A DNA stretch of 64,000 nt from Pseudarthrobacter oxydans (GTDB lineage: Bacteria > Actinomycetota > Actinomycetes > Actinomycetales > Micrococcaceae): positions 1-64,000 of the forward strand of contig NZ_JABTYH010000010.1 of assembly GCF_013314975.1 (NCBI RefSeq), given 5' to 3'. Both the position numbers and the translations under genes were made by a program. Shown here one piece after another: positions 9,901 through 17,768 of the stretch (position 1 is its first letter; each line of letters opens with the position of its first letter). The notes below the pieces were generated by a model that worked only from the letters and a program-made list of their open reading frames with translations, was not told where the DNA came from and searched no databases.

Positions 9901-10060
9901 CGCTGTCCTGAAGACAGTGAACGAGTCCAAGGAAATCCAGTCCTACATGACTGACCCGGCGTTCCTCGGAGAGATTTCCAATATTGCAGCTGACGCGCTC
10001 CACACGCAGCATCGCTCCGATTCGGATGCAAGCACTAACGGAAAAGGCGTTGAGGCATGA
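6941..10060 (+). CDS. hsdR: Type I restriction endonuclease / translocase subunit
   Basis: 1039 residues, ATG overlapping the hsdS stop. The N-terminal nuclease domain carries the PD-(D/E)xK elements around IDVVLLANGLPVVTLELK. The SF2 motor follows with Walker A WHSAGSGKTKT, DEAH box VVADEAHSSQSG, motif III LTATP and, further on, an ANKFQTGFDEP motif and an LSRLNRIYPGK motif. The C-terminal helical domain docks the subunit on HsdM. All key residues are present, so the system looks functional. It overlaps the following regulator gene by ATGA. Confidence 0.95.
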   Translation: MSHAQLMEREFEDNLCFELAERGWLCEDDGKPIGWDAGLAMVPTDALHWLATQYPEEYEKAVPSDLVDEQKTDAERNLLEHITKELAKTTRMDPTTGHPVGGLLGVLRKGFSYAQIGRPTAKFGPMMAFPPANPGLTEVVEAAASVRLRILRQVRFDTKTNESIDVVLLANGLPVVTLELKTDNTQTVSHAIRQYKEDRKPGRSRPLLAPGRALVHFAVSNDLVYMTTKLQGADTAFLPFNQGDGGHQGNPPSSTGSSTNYLWREILARPTFMRILKDFALFEPSRSGKKDEGRLVFPRFHQLRAVERVVADIEANGTGGRYLIWHSAGSGKTKTIAWLSHRLIRHMSADSKSTFDSVIVVTDRTVLDENIREDMNLVQSSKGLVVTVGEKSGAKSPQLKKALLEGDHIITCTLQTFPEVMKLIEGTQELRGRRWAVVADEAHSSQSGSAARQLKELLADVELDTDDDIGADDLLRAKDSAIAASSNITFVALTATPKAKTLRLFGTERDGRWEAFDTYTMAQAIEEGFILDVLTNYSTYDMFLRVKNTLDGQPSEGEIRVNTGEAVSSIVRFARLHPTAIAQKVRVVVEHFQRNVIHMLGGQARAMVVTSSRMEALSWSRKMDAYIAEKGYDLHTLAAFSGSLIDEDGENVTETSVNRVSDVGRAFREEGVYRVLIVANKFQTGFDEPRLIAMYVDKKLSGVATVQTLSRLNRIYPGKTAPMVVDFRNTPASIQEDFKLYYSDAHVDGDVDPNALITVGERLDTSGIYTHKEMDAVADAFVADAGGEAIAKVLSPIKNRWIGQWRQAVRSKDKAQKELLESFRSDVLSYRNAWQFLSQIVDYQDPELHRRAILATLLGRNLHTDGNDYDDSFLEGVQLSGVKLVPSAISEDHSLTEGSGESIRLPIFDGEHRGSTAPKRGPLDEAIDKVNEMFKAKGVDVSPESVAGFITTFWGFLDANEEAVAMAKNNTIAQLKASEGFSGAVGLAVLKTVNESKEIQSYMTDPAFLGEISNIAADALHTQHRSDSDASTNGKGVEA

Positions 10061-10263
10061 GCGAATTGGCGCCGTCCGGCTTCGGTGACGTCATTCGCGA
10101 TGCCCGGAAGAAGCAGGGATGGTCACAAGGAGAGCTCGGCGAGAAAGCCGGGGTGTCGCGTCCGACCATCGCACGTATCGAGGCCAACAACGACGTCACG
10201 ACTGCGACCATCGCCAAGGTTGCGCAGGCGCTGGGACTGAAGCTCGAGCTAAGGAGCGAATGA
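10057..10263 (+). CDS. Xre/Cro-family HTH regulator of the RM operon
   Basis: 68 residues, nearly all helix-turn-helix (SQGELGEKAGVSRPTIARIEAN as the HTH core), coupled to hsdR by ATGA. Small Xre proteins of this size are common controller-type regulators of restriction systems or solo antitoxins. No partner toxin is encoded nearby, so a role in timing expression of the hsd operon is the simplest inference. Confidence 0.8.
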   Translation: MSELAPSGFGDVIRDARKKQGWSQGELGEKAGVSRPTIARIEANNDVTTATIAKVAQALGLKLELRSE

Positions 10264-10721
10264 TCAAGCTCGCGCTCCTATGTCCACACAGCGCCCCTGA
10301 TGGCGCCGGTTTGTCCATCTCAAGAGTATGGCCCTTTTCCAGGAGCTTTGTAGGGCGGTTTGTTCCGCGCGTCTTGTCGGCCTTCGGGCTGCGTCCTTCT
10401 CTTTGTTCGCGCTAAGCCCGTACTTGGACCGCGTCGCAGCCGGCCACGATTTCCTGGCTCGCGGCTAGCTCCTAGGACTCTCATGGTCAATGGCACCCAA
10501 AACGTGCCGTCCCATTTCCTTCTTCCCGGAAAGGTGCTTGTGCTTGGCATACAGTCATGGAATTGGTCTCGTGGAAGGAAGCCATGCCGCTGCATCCGCC
10601 GTCGAAAAAGCTCTTGAGTCTGCCTACACAGGAAGGGCCTTCCGATGACTGCGACTCGGGTGGCCGGGCGACTAAGTTTATGCTTGCTCGCTAGTACCTC
10701 CGAGCCCAGGACATATTCGCC
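10264..10721 (+). other. Intergenic stretch with one weak small ORF
   Basis: 458 bases between the RM operon and the DUF4238 gene. The only candidate is a 45-codon ATG frame at 10557-10694 (MELVSWKEAMPLHPPSKK...), which has no clear ribosome-binding site and no family I know. I see no tRNA, strong terminator or repeat. Confidence 0.3.
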
Positions 10722-11921
10722 ATGATTGCCGGTAGCCGCCGCGGTCCCGCCATCCAGTACACATCGGCTCTTGACGACATACTCGCTCAGGCAGCCGCCG
10801 CTGACCAAGAACAACATGACTCCTCTGAGGACCTGTCGGAGCTCCGAGAGCACCCGGACATCCTTGCCCTCCTCGCCAAGGCGAAGCAGAACGAAAAGAA
10901 TCCTCCCCGGAAACACCATGTAGTCCCGGCATCATATTTGCGACGTTGGACGGAAGAACGACGGTTGCGGGTGACGGAAATCGACCAAGGAAGATCCTGG
11001 ACCACAACCGCAGAGAAGGCCGCCAGAATAACCGATTACTATAATTTGGCCTCGGACGACCTAGACCCTGACCAGGTTCCACCGTTGCTCGCCGAGACAT
11101 TGCTGTCGGAGATTGAAGCTATCGGAAAAGAAGCAATAGACGCTGTGCTGGAGAAAGGCATCGACGCTCTTTCGCATCAAGAACGCAGCAACCTGGCGAT
11201 CTTCCTCGGATTCCAATCCGTCCGCGGCGACAGCACGCGACAAATGATCAGGAAGGTCGTAAACGACGGGTTCAAAATCCAATACGGGCAGCTAACCAGA
11301 GATGGCGTACGCCAGGAGTTGATCAAGCACGGTTTGGAGGCTTCTGAAGATAGCGTCGAGGAGTCCGTCAAATTCATCGCGGATCTGAACGAAGGCACAA
11401 TGAGTGTTGGACCCCAACGGCCAGCAGAAGTGATGCATGCTTTCCAGATGGCACTGAAAGTTGCCGAAGTTTTCTATGACAGGCATTGGGCCAGGTTCAA
11501 GACCGCGCCGATCCTGCTGACGTGCGACGAACCCGTGATCCCCCTTGGCGGTCCAGGTGATAATCGTGCTGAGCGAACTGGGATTGCCGACGCTAGGGCG
11601 ATCATTTTTCCCCTCGCACCCGACTTCCTCCTGGTGATGTTCCGCAACCCTCCATCATTCAGAGCACTCGCTCCCTTAACCCTCCAAGAAATTGCCGAGA
11701 TCAATCACGAAATCATCGCCTATGCCGCTCGGTGGGCATTCGAGCGGCCAGGAAGAAGAACATCAACGGCCCTTCGTGTCCCACCCCGCGCCCAAGCAAC
11801 GCAAATAGTGGAGCACGAAGTCACGGGCAAGCCAAATACGTCCATCGTCCGCTTCTTCAGCCCATCCCGGTGGGCAGGTAGCCCGAACCCACCGTTGTGG
11901 CCTGTGTCGAAGTGGCTCTAG
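10722..11921 (+). CDS. DUF4238 domain protein
   Basis: 399 residues from ATG 10722, with AGGAC upstream. After a charged N-terminal 65 residues comes the DUF4238 signature KHHVVPASYLRRW, which in this family begins with paired His and a following aromatic and Arg/Trp motif. Mid-protein helices (NLAIFLGFQSVRG) and a late CDEPVIPLGG segment also fit. DUF4238 proteins are uncharacterised and often sit in defence islands and mobile elements. Placement directly after a type I RM operon suggests an accessory defence function, but that is inference. Confidence 0.75.
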   Translation: MIAGSRRGPAIQYTSALDDILAQAAAADQEQHDSSEDLSELREHPDILALLAKAKQNEKNPPRKHHVVPASYLRRWTEERRLRVTEIDQGRSWTTTAEKAARITDYYNLASDDLDPDQVPPLLAETLLSEIEAIGKEAIDAVLEKGIDALSHQERSNLAIFLGFQSVRGDSTRQMIRKVVNDGFKIQYGQLTRDGVRQELIKHGLEASEDSVEESVKFIADLNEGTMSVGPQRPAEVMHAFQMALKVAEVFYDRHWARFKTAPILLTCDEPVIPLGGPGDNRAERTGIADARAIIFPLAPDFLLVMFRNPPSFRALAPLTLQEIAEINHEIIAYAARWAFERPGRRTSTALRVPPRAQATQIVEHEVTGKPNTSIVRFFSPSRWAGSPNPPLWPVSKWL

Positions 11922-12000
11922 AACGCCGGCCTAAGCTGACTTTCCGTTTGAATTACTACTCCTTTTAGATAATGTCGGAGGGTCGAGGTAAGGTCCGCGC

Positions 12001-12192
12001 ATGGAATCAGAAATCCTCAAGTACCTCACAGCCATGACGCATGATCCCTTGGCTAGATCCGTCATCGGCGCGGTTCTGGCATTCCTTGCCATCAATGTTC
12101 TAAAAGGCACTGGAAAGTGGCTCTGGCTCTCTCTAACGAACATCCCTAAAAGGCTCAGCCGTTGGGCTGACCGTCAACAGAGCATGCTTTAA
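12001..12192 (+). CDS. Small single-pass membrane protein
   Basis: 63 residues; ATG 12001 follows a GAGGTAAGG sequence. One predicted transmembrane segment (SVIGAVLAFLAINVL) is followed by an amphipathic Trp-rich stretch and a basic tail. No family recognised. It lies just upstream of the interrupted HNH gene and could be a membrane partner of it. Confidence 0.5.
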   Translation: MESEILKYLTAMTHDPLARSVIGAVLAFLAINVLKGTGKWLWLSLTNIPKRLSRWADRQQSML

Positions 12193-12216
12193 CCGCCTTT
12201 TGAAGGGCTGAAGCCC

Positions 12217-13155
12217 TTGAACCGACATGACTTCCCCCTGCTCGCTGTGGAACTGATCCCGAAACCCGTCTTCGGGGAAAACCTCCGGAACCGACTAACG
12301 CGTTCTGAATGGGAGAAATGTAAGAAGTTCGCCAGGGCGGCATCAGGAGACGTGTGTGGCATTTGCGGCGGCGTTGGTGTTAAGGGCCGATTGGATTGTC
12401 ATGAGCGTTGGGATTGGTTGAAGGATGGCGAGTTCCATGTTCAAAAGCTTGTAGGACTGGTCGCGTTATGCCCGCGCTGCCACAGCGCTAAGCACTATGG
12501 CCGAACGCAGGTAATGGGGTATGCGAGCGATGCGGATGAGCAGCTAAAGAAAGTTAACGGGTGGTCAGCGAAACAGTTGAATGAACACCTACTCGCAGCC
12601 CGGGATCAATGGCTGGAGCGAAACGCCCACGACTGGAAACTGGACCTTGATTGGCTGCCAGCAACGCTTGGAATTATCCCGGGTCCTGCCAGGGAAACGG
12701 AGTTTTCAGCGCAGCCACCAACGGCTGAGACACCTACAGTCGTGCCTCCACAGGCGTTTTCAACGGTGGGGAAGCTGAAACAAGCGCAAGCAACTTTGAC
12801 GGACCTCCAGGAACGACTGAAACAAGCCCGTTACCGGGCTAAGTACGCAGAGTCTTGGAAGGCGAAGATTACTGATCCAGAAGCAGGGGAACAGCGTCTA
12901 GCCGAAGCAGTCGCTGAAGCCAAAGACGCCACCAATGCCGTGCGGAGGCAAAAGGCCGCCGTGAAACGCTTGGCCGAGGACTTGGACCGGGAGCAGAAGA
13001 GGGAGAGAACCCTGAAACGTGCCCAGAAGACCTGGCCACAATACACCCGCGATGAAATCGACCTCGCCGACAATGCCGCCAGAACCATCGGAACGACGAG
13101 GGCTGTGATACTCCGTGATTACGTTCCTGTGACCCGTCAGCAAATGGCTTGTTAA
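12217..13155 (+). pseudogene. HNH-nuclease-like protein, 5' part, interrupted by IS21
   Basis: The TTG start gives 312 residues, but the last codon (TGT) and the TAA stop belong to the IS end. A zinc-binding HNH core is clear: C47xxC50, then DCHERW (C61, H62) and CPRCHSAKHYGR (C85, C88, H89). Residues about 180-275 form a charged coiled coil, followed by a C-terminal segment with RAVILRDYVPVTRQQMA. Removing the IS and one copy of the TGGCT duplication joins 13149 to 15278 in frame and restores a 373-residue protein. The truncated form keeps the whole HNH core and may still be active. No close family recognised. Confidence 0.8.
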
Positions 13156-13213
13156 CGCCAACCGAAAATAGGGCCAGTTTTGCCGACTGAAAACAGGGCC
13201 ACGGGTTGCTGTT

Positions 13214-13972
13214 CTATTGTGCCTGAAGCTGGGTTCTTGTCTTGTTCCGGAGCCGGTAGCTGCTGCCGGTGAGGTTCAGGACTTCTGCGTGGTGAACGAT
13301 CCGGTCGATCATCGCCGAGGCCACAGTCGCGTCGCTGAAGACCTCGCCCCACCTGCTGAAGGCGAGGTTGCTGGTAAGCACTAGAGAAGCGTGTTCATAA
13401 CGGGATGAGACGAGCTGGAAGAACAGGTTGGCCGAGTCCTGGTCGAAAGGGATGTAGCCGACTTCGTCAACGATGAGCAGCTTGTATCGGCGCAACTTGG
13501 CCAGTTCCTGGGGCAGGCGGCCGCGGTCGTGGGCTTCGGCCAGTCTCGATACCCACCCGGTCGCGGTGTCGAACAGGACGCGATGCCCGGCGCGTGCGGC
13601 CCGGATCCCGATCCCGACGGCCAGATGGGTTTTCCCGGTGCCGGGCGGGCCGAGCAGGACCACGTTCTTGGCTTCTTCCAGGAAGACCCCGGTGCCCAGA
13701 TGCGCAACGAGGTTCCGGTCCGCGGCAGGCTGGTGGTCGAAGTTGAACTCTTCCAGCAGCTTGTGTCCGGGGAACCTCGCGGCCCTGATCCGCAGGGCGG
13801 CCCCGGAGGCCTCGCGTTCGGCGACCTCGCGGGAGAGGACAGCAGCGAGGTATTCCTCGTGTGACCAGCCTGCCTCCCGAGCCCGGTCGCCGAGGGATCG
13901 GTAGCCGTCGGCGATCCGCGGGGCGCGCAGTGCGCGGGCGTAGTACTCGATGTCCTTCACCGCAGCGCTCAT
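13214..13972 (-). CDS. istB: IS21 helper ATPase IstB
   Basis: 252 residues. AAA+ ATPase that supports IstA-mediated transposition and target selection. Walker A LLGPPGTGKTHLA, Walker B LLIVDEVGYIPF, sensor VLTSNLAFSRWGEVF and the typical C-terminal HHAEVLNLTGSSYRL motif are present. It overlaps istA by 4 bases (ATGA). Length is normal for the family. Confidence 0.95.
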   Translation of the reverse strand: MSAAVKDIEYYARALRAPRIADGYRSLGDRAREAGWSHEEYLAAVLSREVAEREASGAALRIRAARFPGHKLLEEFNFDHQPAADRNLVAHLGTGVFLEEAKNVVLLGPPGTGKTHLAVGIGIRAARAGHRVLFDTATGWVSRLAEAHDRGRLPQELAKLRRYKLLIVDEVGYIPFDQDSANLFFQLVSSRYEHASLVLTSNLAFSRWGEVFSDATVASAMIDRIVHHAEVLNLTGSSYRLRNKTRTQLQAQ

Positions 13973-15204
13973 CGTCCTGCCCCGGAGAGCTCGCGGGCGT
14001 CGTCGGGGATGGCGACACCGAAGAGTTCGTCATAGATCGACAGGTCCCGTTCCTCCACCACCGTGGACCGTCCGGCCTTGACGCTGCGGTGGATCCGTCG
14101 GAGGGAGGCGGCCTTGTCCACATGCCCGGGGTCGGTGAAGATCTGGTGCCTGGCCCACCGCCGCTCGTGCCTGGCCAGCAGCCGGCCGTCTGCGCTCACA
14201 GTCACCTTTTCCAGGTCTGCTTCGACGTTCACGATCCGCCCGATCGCGCCCGGGTCCACGGAATAGTCATTGGAGAAGACCCGCACGTAGTAGTCCCGTG
14301 GCAGCCGGACGCTGCTGCGGAAGGCGAACTCGGGCGCCACCGGCGTCAACGGCCGCATCGCGTCCCGGTCCCGGACGAAAAGCTCGACCGGGCGGCCGTG
14401 ACGGGTCCGGGAGTAGCGGGCGTTCGCGCGCGGCAGCCAGTCCGCGAGCTGGTCGTTGAAATCCAGCGGGGACGCGAACGTCCGGCCGGGCATGAAGCCC
14501 TGGCGGAAGTAACGGTTCATCCGCTCCACGATGCCCTTGGATTCCGGATCCCGTGGCGGCAACTGCCGGATCTCGCAGCCCAGCACGCCAGCGAACGCCG
14601 CCGCCGGCTCGGTCAGCCGGCCCTGGCCGATCCCTGATTCGTTGTCCCAGACCAGCTGCTTGGGGACTGCACCGGCCTCCTGCAGCAACGACCACATCCC
14701 GCCGAGCAGATCAAAGGTCGTGCGGGTTGGCAGCATCCTGGCCTGGATGTATCCGGAGAACGCGCTCGTCATCACCAACACCGGAGGCTTGCCCTCCTGC
14801 CCGTGCCCCAGGGGCAGCGGCTCATGGGGGAACCATAAATCGCACTGCATCGCCTGGCCTGGTTCATGGACCAGCCGGTCCACCGGATCCGCCGGCATAT
14901 ATTCGGGCCGGAGTCCACGGACCTTGTCCCGGAACAAGGATGCAGAGCCCGTCCAGCCGACGCGTTCGGCCAGTACCGAGGCCGGCATCGTCGGCGTCTG
15001 AACCAACAAGGCCCGCACCTGCGCCGCGTAAGCATCAAAACTCGAACCGGCCGGCTTCCGCTCATACTTCGGCGGCCGCTCCGCCTCCAAGGCCCGATCC
15101 ACCGTCCCCCGGGAAACTCCGAGCTGTTTAGCCAGCTCCCTCTTGGAGATTTTCTCCGTCGCGTATCGGTGGCGTATCTGCGCCCAAACATCCAATGTGA
15201 TCAC
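13969..15204 (-). CDS. istA: IS21 transposase IstA
   Basis: 411 residues, GTG start. An N-terminal HTH (ISKRELAKQLGVSRGTVDRAL) binds the terminal repeats. The DDE integrase core shows QCDLWFPHEP (first Asp), VWDNESG (second Asp) and ESKGIVERMNRYFRQGF (Glu). The C-terminal beta-barrel region ends in a basic tail. It is complete and lies directly inside the right terminal repeat. Confidence 0.95.
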   Translation of the reverse strand: MITLDVWAQIRHRYATEKISKRELAKQLGVSRGTVDRALEAERPPKYERKPAGSSFDAYAAQVRALLVQTPTMPASVLAERVGWTGSASLFRDKVRGLRPEYMPADPVDRLVHEPGQAMQCDLWFPHEPLPLGHGQEGKPPVLVMTSAFSGYIQARMLPTRTTFDLLGGMWSLLQEAGAVPKQLVWDNESGIGQGRLTEPAAAFAGVLGCEIRQLPPRDPESKGIVERMNRYFRQGFMPGRTFASPLDFNDQLADWLPRANARYSRTRHGRPVELFVRDRDAMRPLTPVAPEFAFRSSVRLPRDYYVRVFSNDYSVDPGAIGRIVNVEADLEKVTVSADGRLLARHERRWARHQIFTDPGHVDKAASLRRIHRSVKAGRSTVVEERDLSIYDELFGVAIPDDARELSGAGR

Positions 15205-15277
15205 CTTCCATAATGGTCAGTGGCCTCATTTTCAGTTGGCGTTATTGGCCCTACTTTCGGTTGGCGTCAACATGGCT

Positions 15278-15466
15278 GCCGAAAGAGGCATGACTGTTGA
15301 AGCCTGGGTGGAGTCATCGTTTGCCCTGGAGCGCTTCCAAGACGCCATGGCCCTTAGGGAGGCCCGCGAACTCGGACCCGACGTGCCCCTCGATGAGAAG
15401 ACAGCTGCCGATCTCGATATCGTCCTTGCCACCCCGGACCCTATTAGCCCCAGTGGCGGGCACTAG
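15278..15466 (+). pseudogene. 3' fragment of the interrupted HNH gene
   Basis: 62 residues starting AERGMTVEAWVESSFALERF and ending SPSGGH, in frame with 12217-13149 once the IS and one TGGCT copy are removed. It has no start of its own except an internal ATG, so it is probably not translated separately. The segment reads like a C-terminal tail after a short ribbon-helix-helix- or Arc-like helix pair, which could have served DNA binding. Confidence 0.8.
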
Positions 15467-15470
15467 CCAG

Positions 15471-15956
15471 ATGACAACGACCCAATGGCTGAAGGATCAG
15501 GGGTTTGAAGGATTCATTCGATTCGACCAGATAGACGACCAAGAAGTAACCACTGAACATGGTGTCTACGCAGTCGTCCGCGAAGGCACGGATAAGCCGC
15601 GTTTCGTGCTTCCAGGAACAGGACGAAAAGGAAGCTCTTACACCTTGGAAGTTTTGGAGGCTGTGTGGGTGTACGACGCTGAAATCCTCTATTTCGGCAA
15701 AGCGGAGTGCAGGCTAGGCATCCTTGAACGCCTAACCAAGTACCGTCGGTTTGGAAACGGCAAAAGAAGCGGACACAGTGGGGGCCGGGCCATATGGCAG
15801 CTGGAGGACGCTCATAATCTCAGAGTGTGCTGGAGAGTCACAGGTGACCAAAACGCCGATGACGAGGAAAGCAAGCTCATCGAAGCCTTTAAAGAGGCCC
15901 ACCGGGGGGCGCGTCCCTTCGCGAATCGCATCGACGGAAAGAAGAATCACAGATGA
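15471..15956 (+). CDS. GIY-YIG nuclease-like protein
   Basis: 161 residues from ATG 15471, four bases after the HNH stop. The pattern fits the GIY-YIG fold: strand HGVYAVVR (about residue 31), strand ILYFGKAE (about 73), an LxxRLxxY helix with Arg, then SGHSGGRAIWQL and a NLRVCWR strand. The usual second Tyr-Ile-Gly is Tyr-Phe-Gly here. An acidic residue late in the protein (ESKLIEAF) could be the metal ligand. The next gene overlaps by ATGA. With the HNH gene upstream this looks like a nuclease-containing defence operon; substrate unknown. Confidence 0.65.
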   Translation: MTTTQWLKDQGFEGFIRFDQIDDQEVTTEHGVYAVVREGTDKPRFVLPGTGRKGSSYTLEVLEAVWVYDAEILYFGKAECRLGILERLTKYRRFGNGKRSGHSGGRAIWQLEDAHNLRVCWRVTGDQNADDEESKLIEAFKEAHRGARPFANRIDGKKNHR

Positions 15957-16606
15957 ATCTCGAAACAGGGCCCACACTCACCGTGGCCGGCCAGACCCTC
16001 ACCCTAGAAGACGCCATGGGAGTTCTGGAACGGTACCCGCGCAAGACGCCTGCCGCATTCGATTATTTAGGCAGTGGAGAGCCAGAAGAACTCACCGCCC
16101 ACGAAGTGATTCGGACACGCAAGATCAGCTCCCGAATCTCGAACAAGGAAGTGACCTACTTCGTGGAGATGTCAGCAACGGCCCCGTGGATCAGAAATAC
16201 TGCCGACCTGGGCGATGCGACCCCAGAGAGCACGTTGTTTGCCGCCATGACAGATCTCTACTGGCACTTCGCCGAAAACTCACCCAAGGGGGTCAGCTTT
16301 GCAAAGATTTCGAAGGTGCTGCACTTAAAACAGCCGAGCTTATTTCCCATCCTGGATAGTCACATAGCGCGTTCGTATGCGCCGGCAGCAAGGCTGCTTC
16401 GAACGGGCTACCCGGAGTTTGGATGGCGACGTCGGACATGGCTCGCCATACGCGATGACCTAGTTGCGGCGAGGGCGGCCGGCACGTTATCCGAGCTAAG
16501 GCATCGTCTCCGCTCCTATGAGTCCGACGACACCAACAAACAAGATGCAGTCCGGCTTCTCGACGGACTCACGGATCTTCGCCTTTTGGATATTTTGGTC
16601 TGGTAA
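15953..16606 (+). CDS. DUF6308-like protein
   Basis: 217 residues, ATG overlapping the GIY-YIG-like stop. It is helix-rich, with RTRKISSRISNKE near residue 60, a FAAMTDLYWHFAEN segment, and ISKVLHLKQPSLFPILDSHI, where the last part resembles helix-hairpin-helix or HhH-GPD-like proteins. From memory this matches actinobacterial DUF6308; function unknown. Translational coupling to the GIY-YIG-like gene argues that the two act together. Confidence 0.55.
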   Translation: MNLETGPTLTVAGQTLTLEDAMGVLERYPRKTPAAFDYLGSGEPEELTAHEVIRTRKISSRISNKEVTYFVEMSATAPWIRNTADLGDATPESTLFAAMTDLYWHFAENSPKGVSFAKISKVLHLKQPSLFPILDSHIARSYAPAARLLRTGYPEFGWRRRTWLAIRDDLVAARAAGTLSELRHRLRSYESDDTNKQDAVRLLDGLTDLRLLDILVW

Positions 16607-16651
16607 GAAGATTCATCTTGGGCAAGAGCAACAACAGACGGGGCTGTGTTG

Positions 16652-17584
16652 CTACAGATCCGGCACATCTTTCAGCAGTGGCGCAGACAGCAGATCTCCA
16701 ACAAAGAGCTCCAGACCTGCTCCCCGGAAATTGACTTCGTTCTCATCGATCCCGCTTGACTCCCCGTGCACAAGCTTGCTCCGTAACGTGTAGCACTTGC
16801 TGAAAAACGCTGCCGGTTCAAGATCCTGATACTTCCGCCCCACGAGTGCTTCGGCTGCCAACTCCCTGCCGGCTTGGCCCACTGATTGTTCCTTCATTTG
16901 GCGCAATGATCCCAGCAGTGAAGCCTTTATATTCATTGGTATCTCGGCTGAATCAGTCTGTGCAAGGAACTTGTCTACGAGCCCGATGACCTCAGGGGGA
17001 TGAGCTTTCTGTCTGATGAGGGTCTCAACAGCCATCATTAACGTCACGAAGCGCGTAGTGAACTGATCTGAGGAAAAAGACATGCCGAAGAGGTCGAATG
17101 CGATTCTGTCATTCAGTGTCTGGGAGAGACCTTTTTCCTTTGCAACCCGAATAGCCTGGACGATTCCATTTGGGTCCTTGTTGACTACAACAGTCGCCTG
17201 GAACTGCGAGAAGGCCGGTGGAGGATCGGTCCTAAAGATGATCCTCCCGGGTACATCTTTAAGGACGGGCCTGCCTTCAAGCTCGAACATGTAACTCCCG
17301 GCCTCAGGCCGGGGGTGATAGAACTCAGCTCCTGCGTAACGTCTGGCTAATCCGAACTGAAGGTAGGACGACCATTTCTCTGCGGCCTCAGCCGCTTCTT
17401 CCCCGCTTGCAAAGCCATTTCCTTTAAGGGCAAGGTCGGCAGTGTCTGCTATCGATGGGGAGTTCAAAACGGCGAGGAAGACTCTATGAGGTGCATCGTC
17501 TTCGGTGGACAGAACAAGTTCTTGGCCCGCCTCTGCGATCCGCACCCTATCGCCCAAGTGGAAGCGCTCCCGAAAGGAATACAC
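16652..17584 (-). CDS. HEPN (Apea-like) domain protein
   Basis: 310 residues. GTG 17584 is chosen because GAGGAGG lies 8 bases upstream; the frame stays open further but would run into the divergent gene. The C-terminal 110 residues look like an Apea-type HEPN domain with the active-site pattern RSKLVH (R-x4-H, about R269-H274) after a long helix bundle. HEPN proteins of this kind are RNases or NTP-transferase partners in abortive infection and toxin systems. The N-terminal region has a conserved beta-sandwich-like part with no assignment. It converges on the DUF6308-like gene and diverges from 17769. Confidence 0.65.
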   Translation of the reverse strand: MYSFRERFHLGDRVRIAEAGQELVLSTEDDAPHRVFLAVLNSPSIADTADLALKGNGFASGEEAAEAAEKWSSYLQFGLARRYAGAEFYHPRPEAGSYMFELEGRPVLKDVPGRIIFRTDPPPAFSQFQATVVVNKDPNGIVQAIRVAKEKGLSQTLNDRIAFDLFGMSFSSDQFTTRFVTLMMAVETLIRQKAHPPEVIGLVDKFLAQTDSAEIPMNIKASLLGSLRQMKEQSVGQAGRELAAEALVGRKYQDLEPAAFFSKCYTLRSKLVHGESSGIDENEVNFRGAGLELFVGDLLSAPLLKDVPDL

Positions 17585-17768
17585 AGTACTTGCCTCCTCG
17601 CCTCGTGAAACAAGGGTCCCACACCCTGTACTGTCGCGACGGCGGTAAATTGACCCAGCTTGATCAGGTATGAATGATCCATGGGCAGATTCTGGGCTGA
17701 CTTGGAGCCACAAAGCACTAACAAGGAATTCGAGCTGTGGCCAGAGCGCAGTCCGGAGGATGACACAC

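Larger units (their letters stand above)
13150..15272. mobile_element. IS21-family insertion sequence
   Basis: 2123 bp. The ends are imperfect inverted repeats beginning TGTTAACGCCAACCGAAAA (left) and TGTTGACGCCAACCGAAAG (right, complement). A second internal repeat of the related GGGCC..CAACTGAAAA type lies about 30 bases in, as is usual for the multiple terminal repeats of IS21 elements. It carries istA and istB on the minus strand and is flanked by a 5-bp duplication TGGCT (13145-13149 and 15273-15277). Both genes are open, so the insertion looks recent and intact. Confidence 0.93.
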
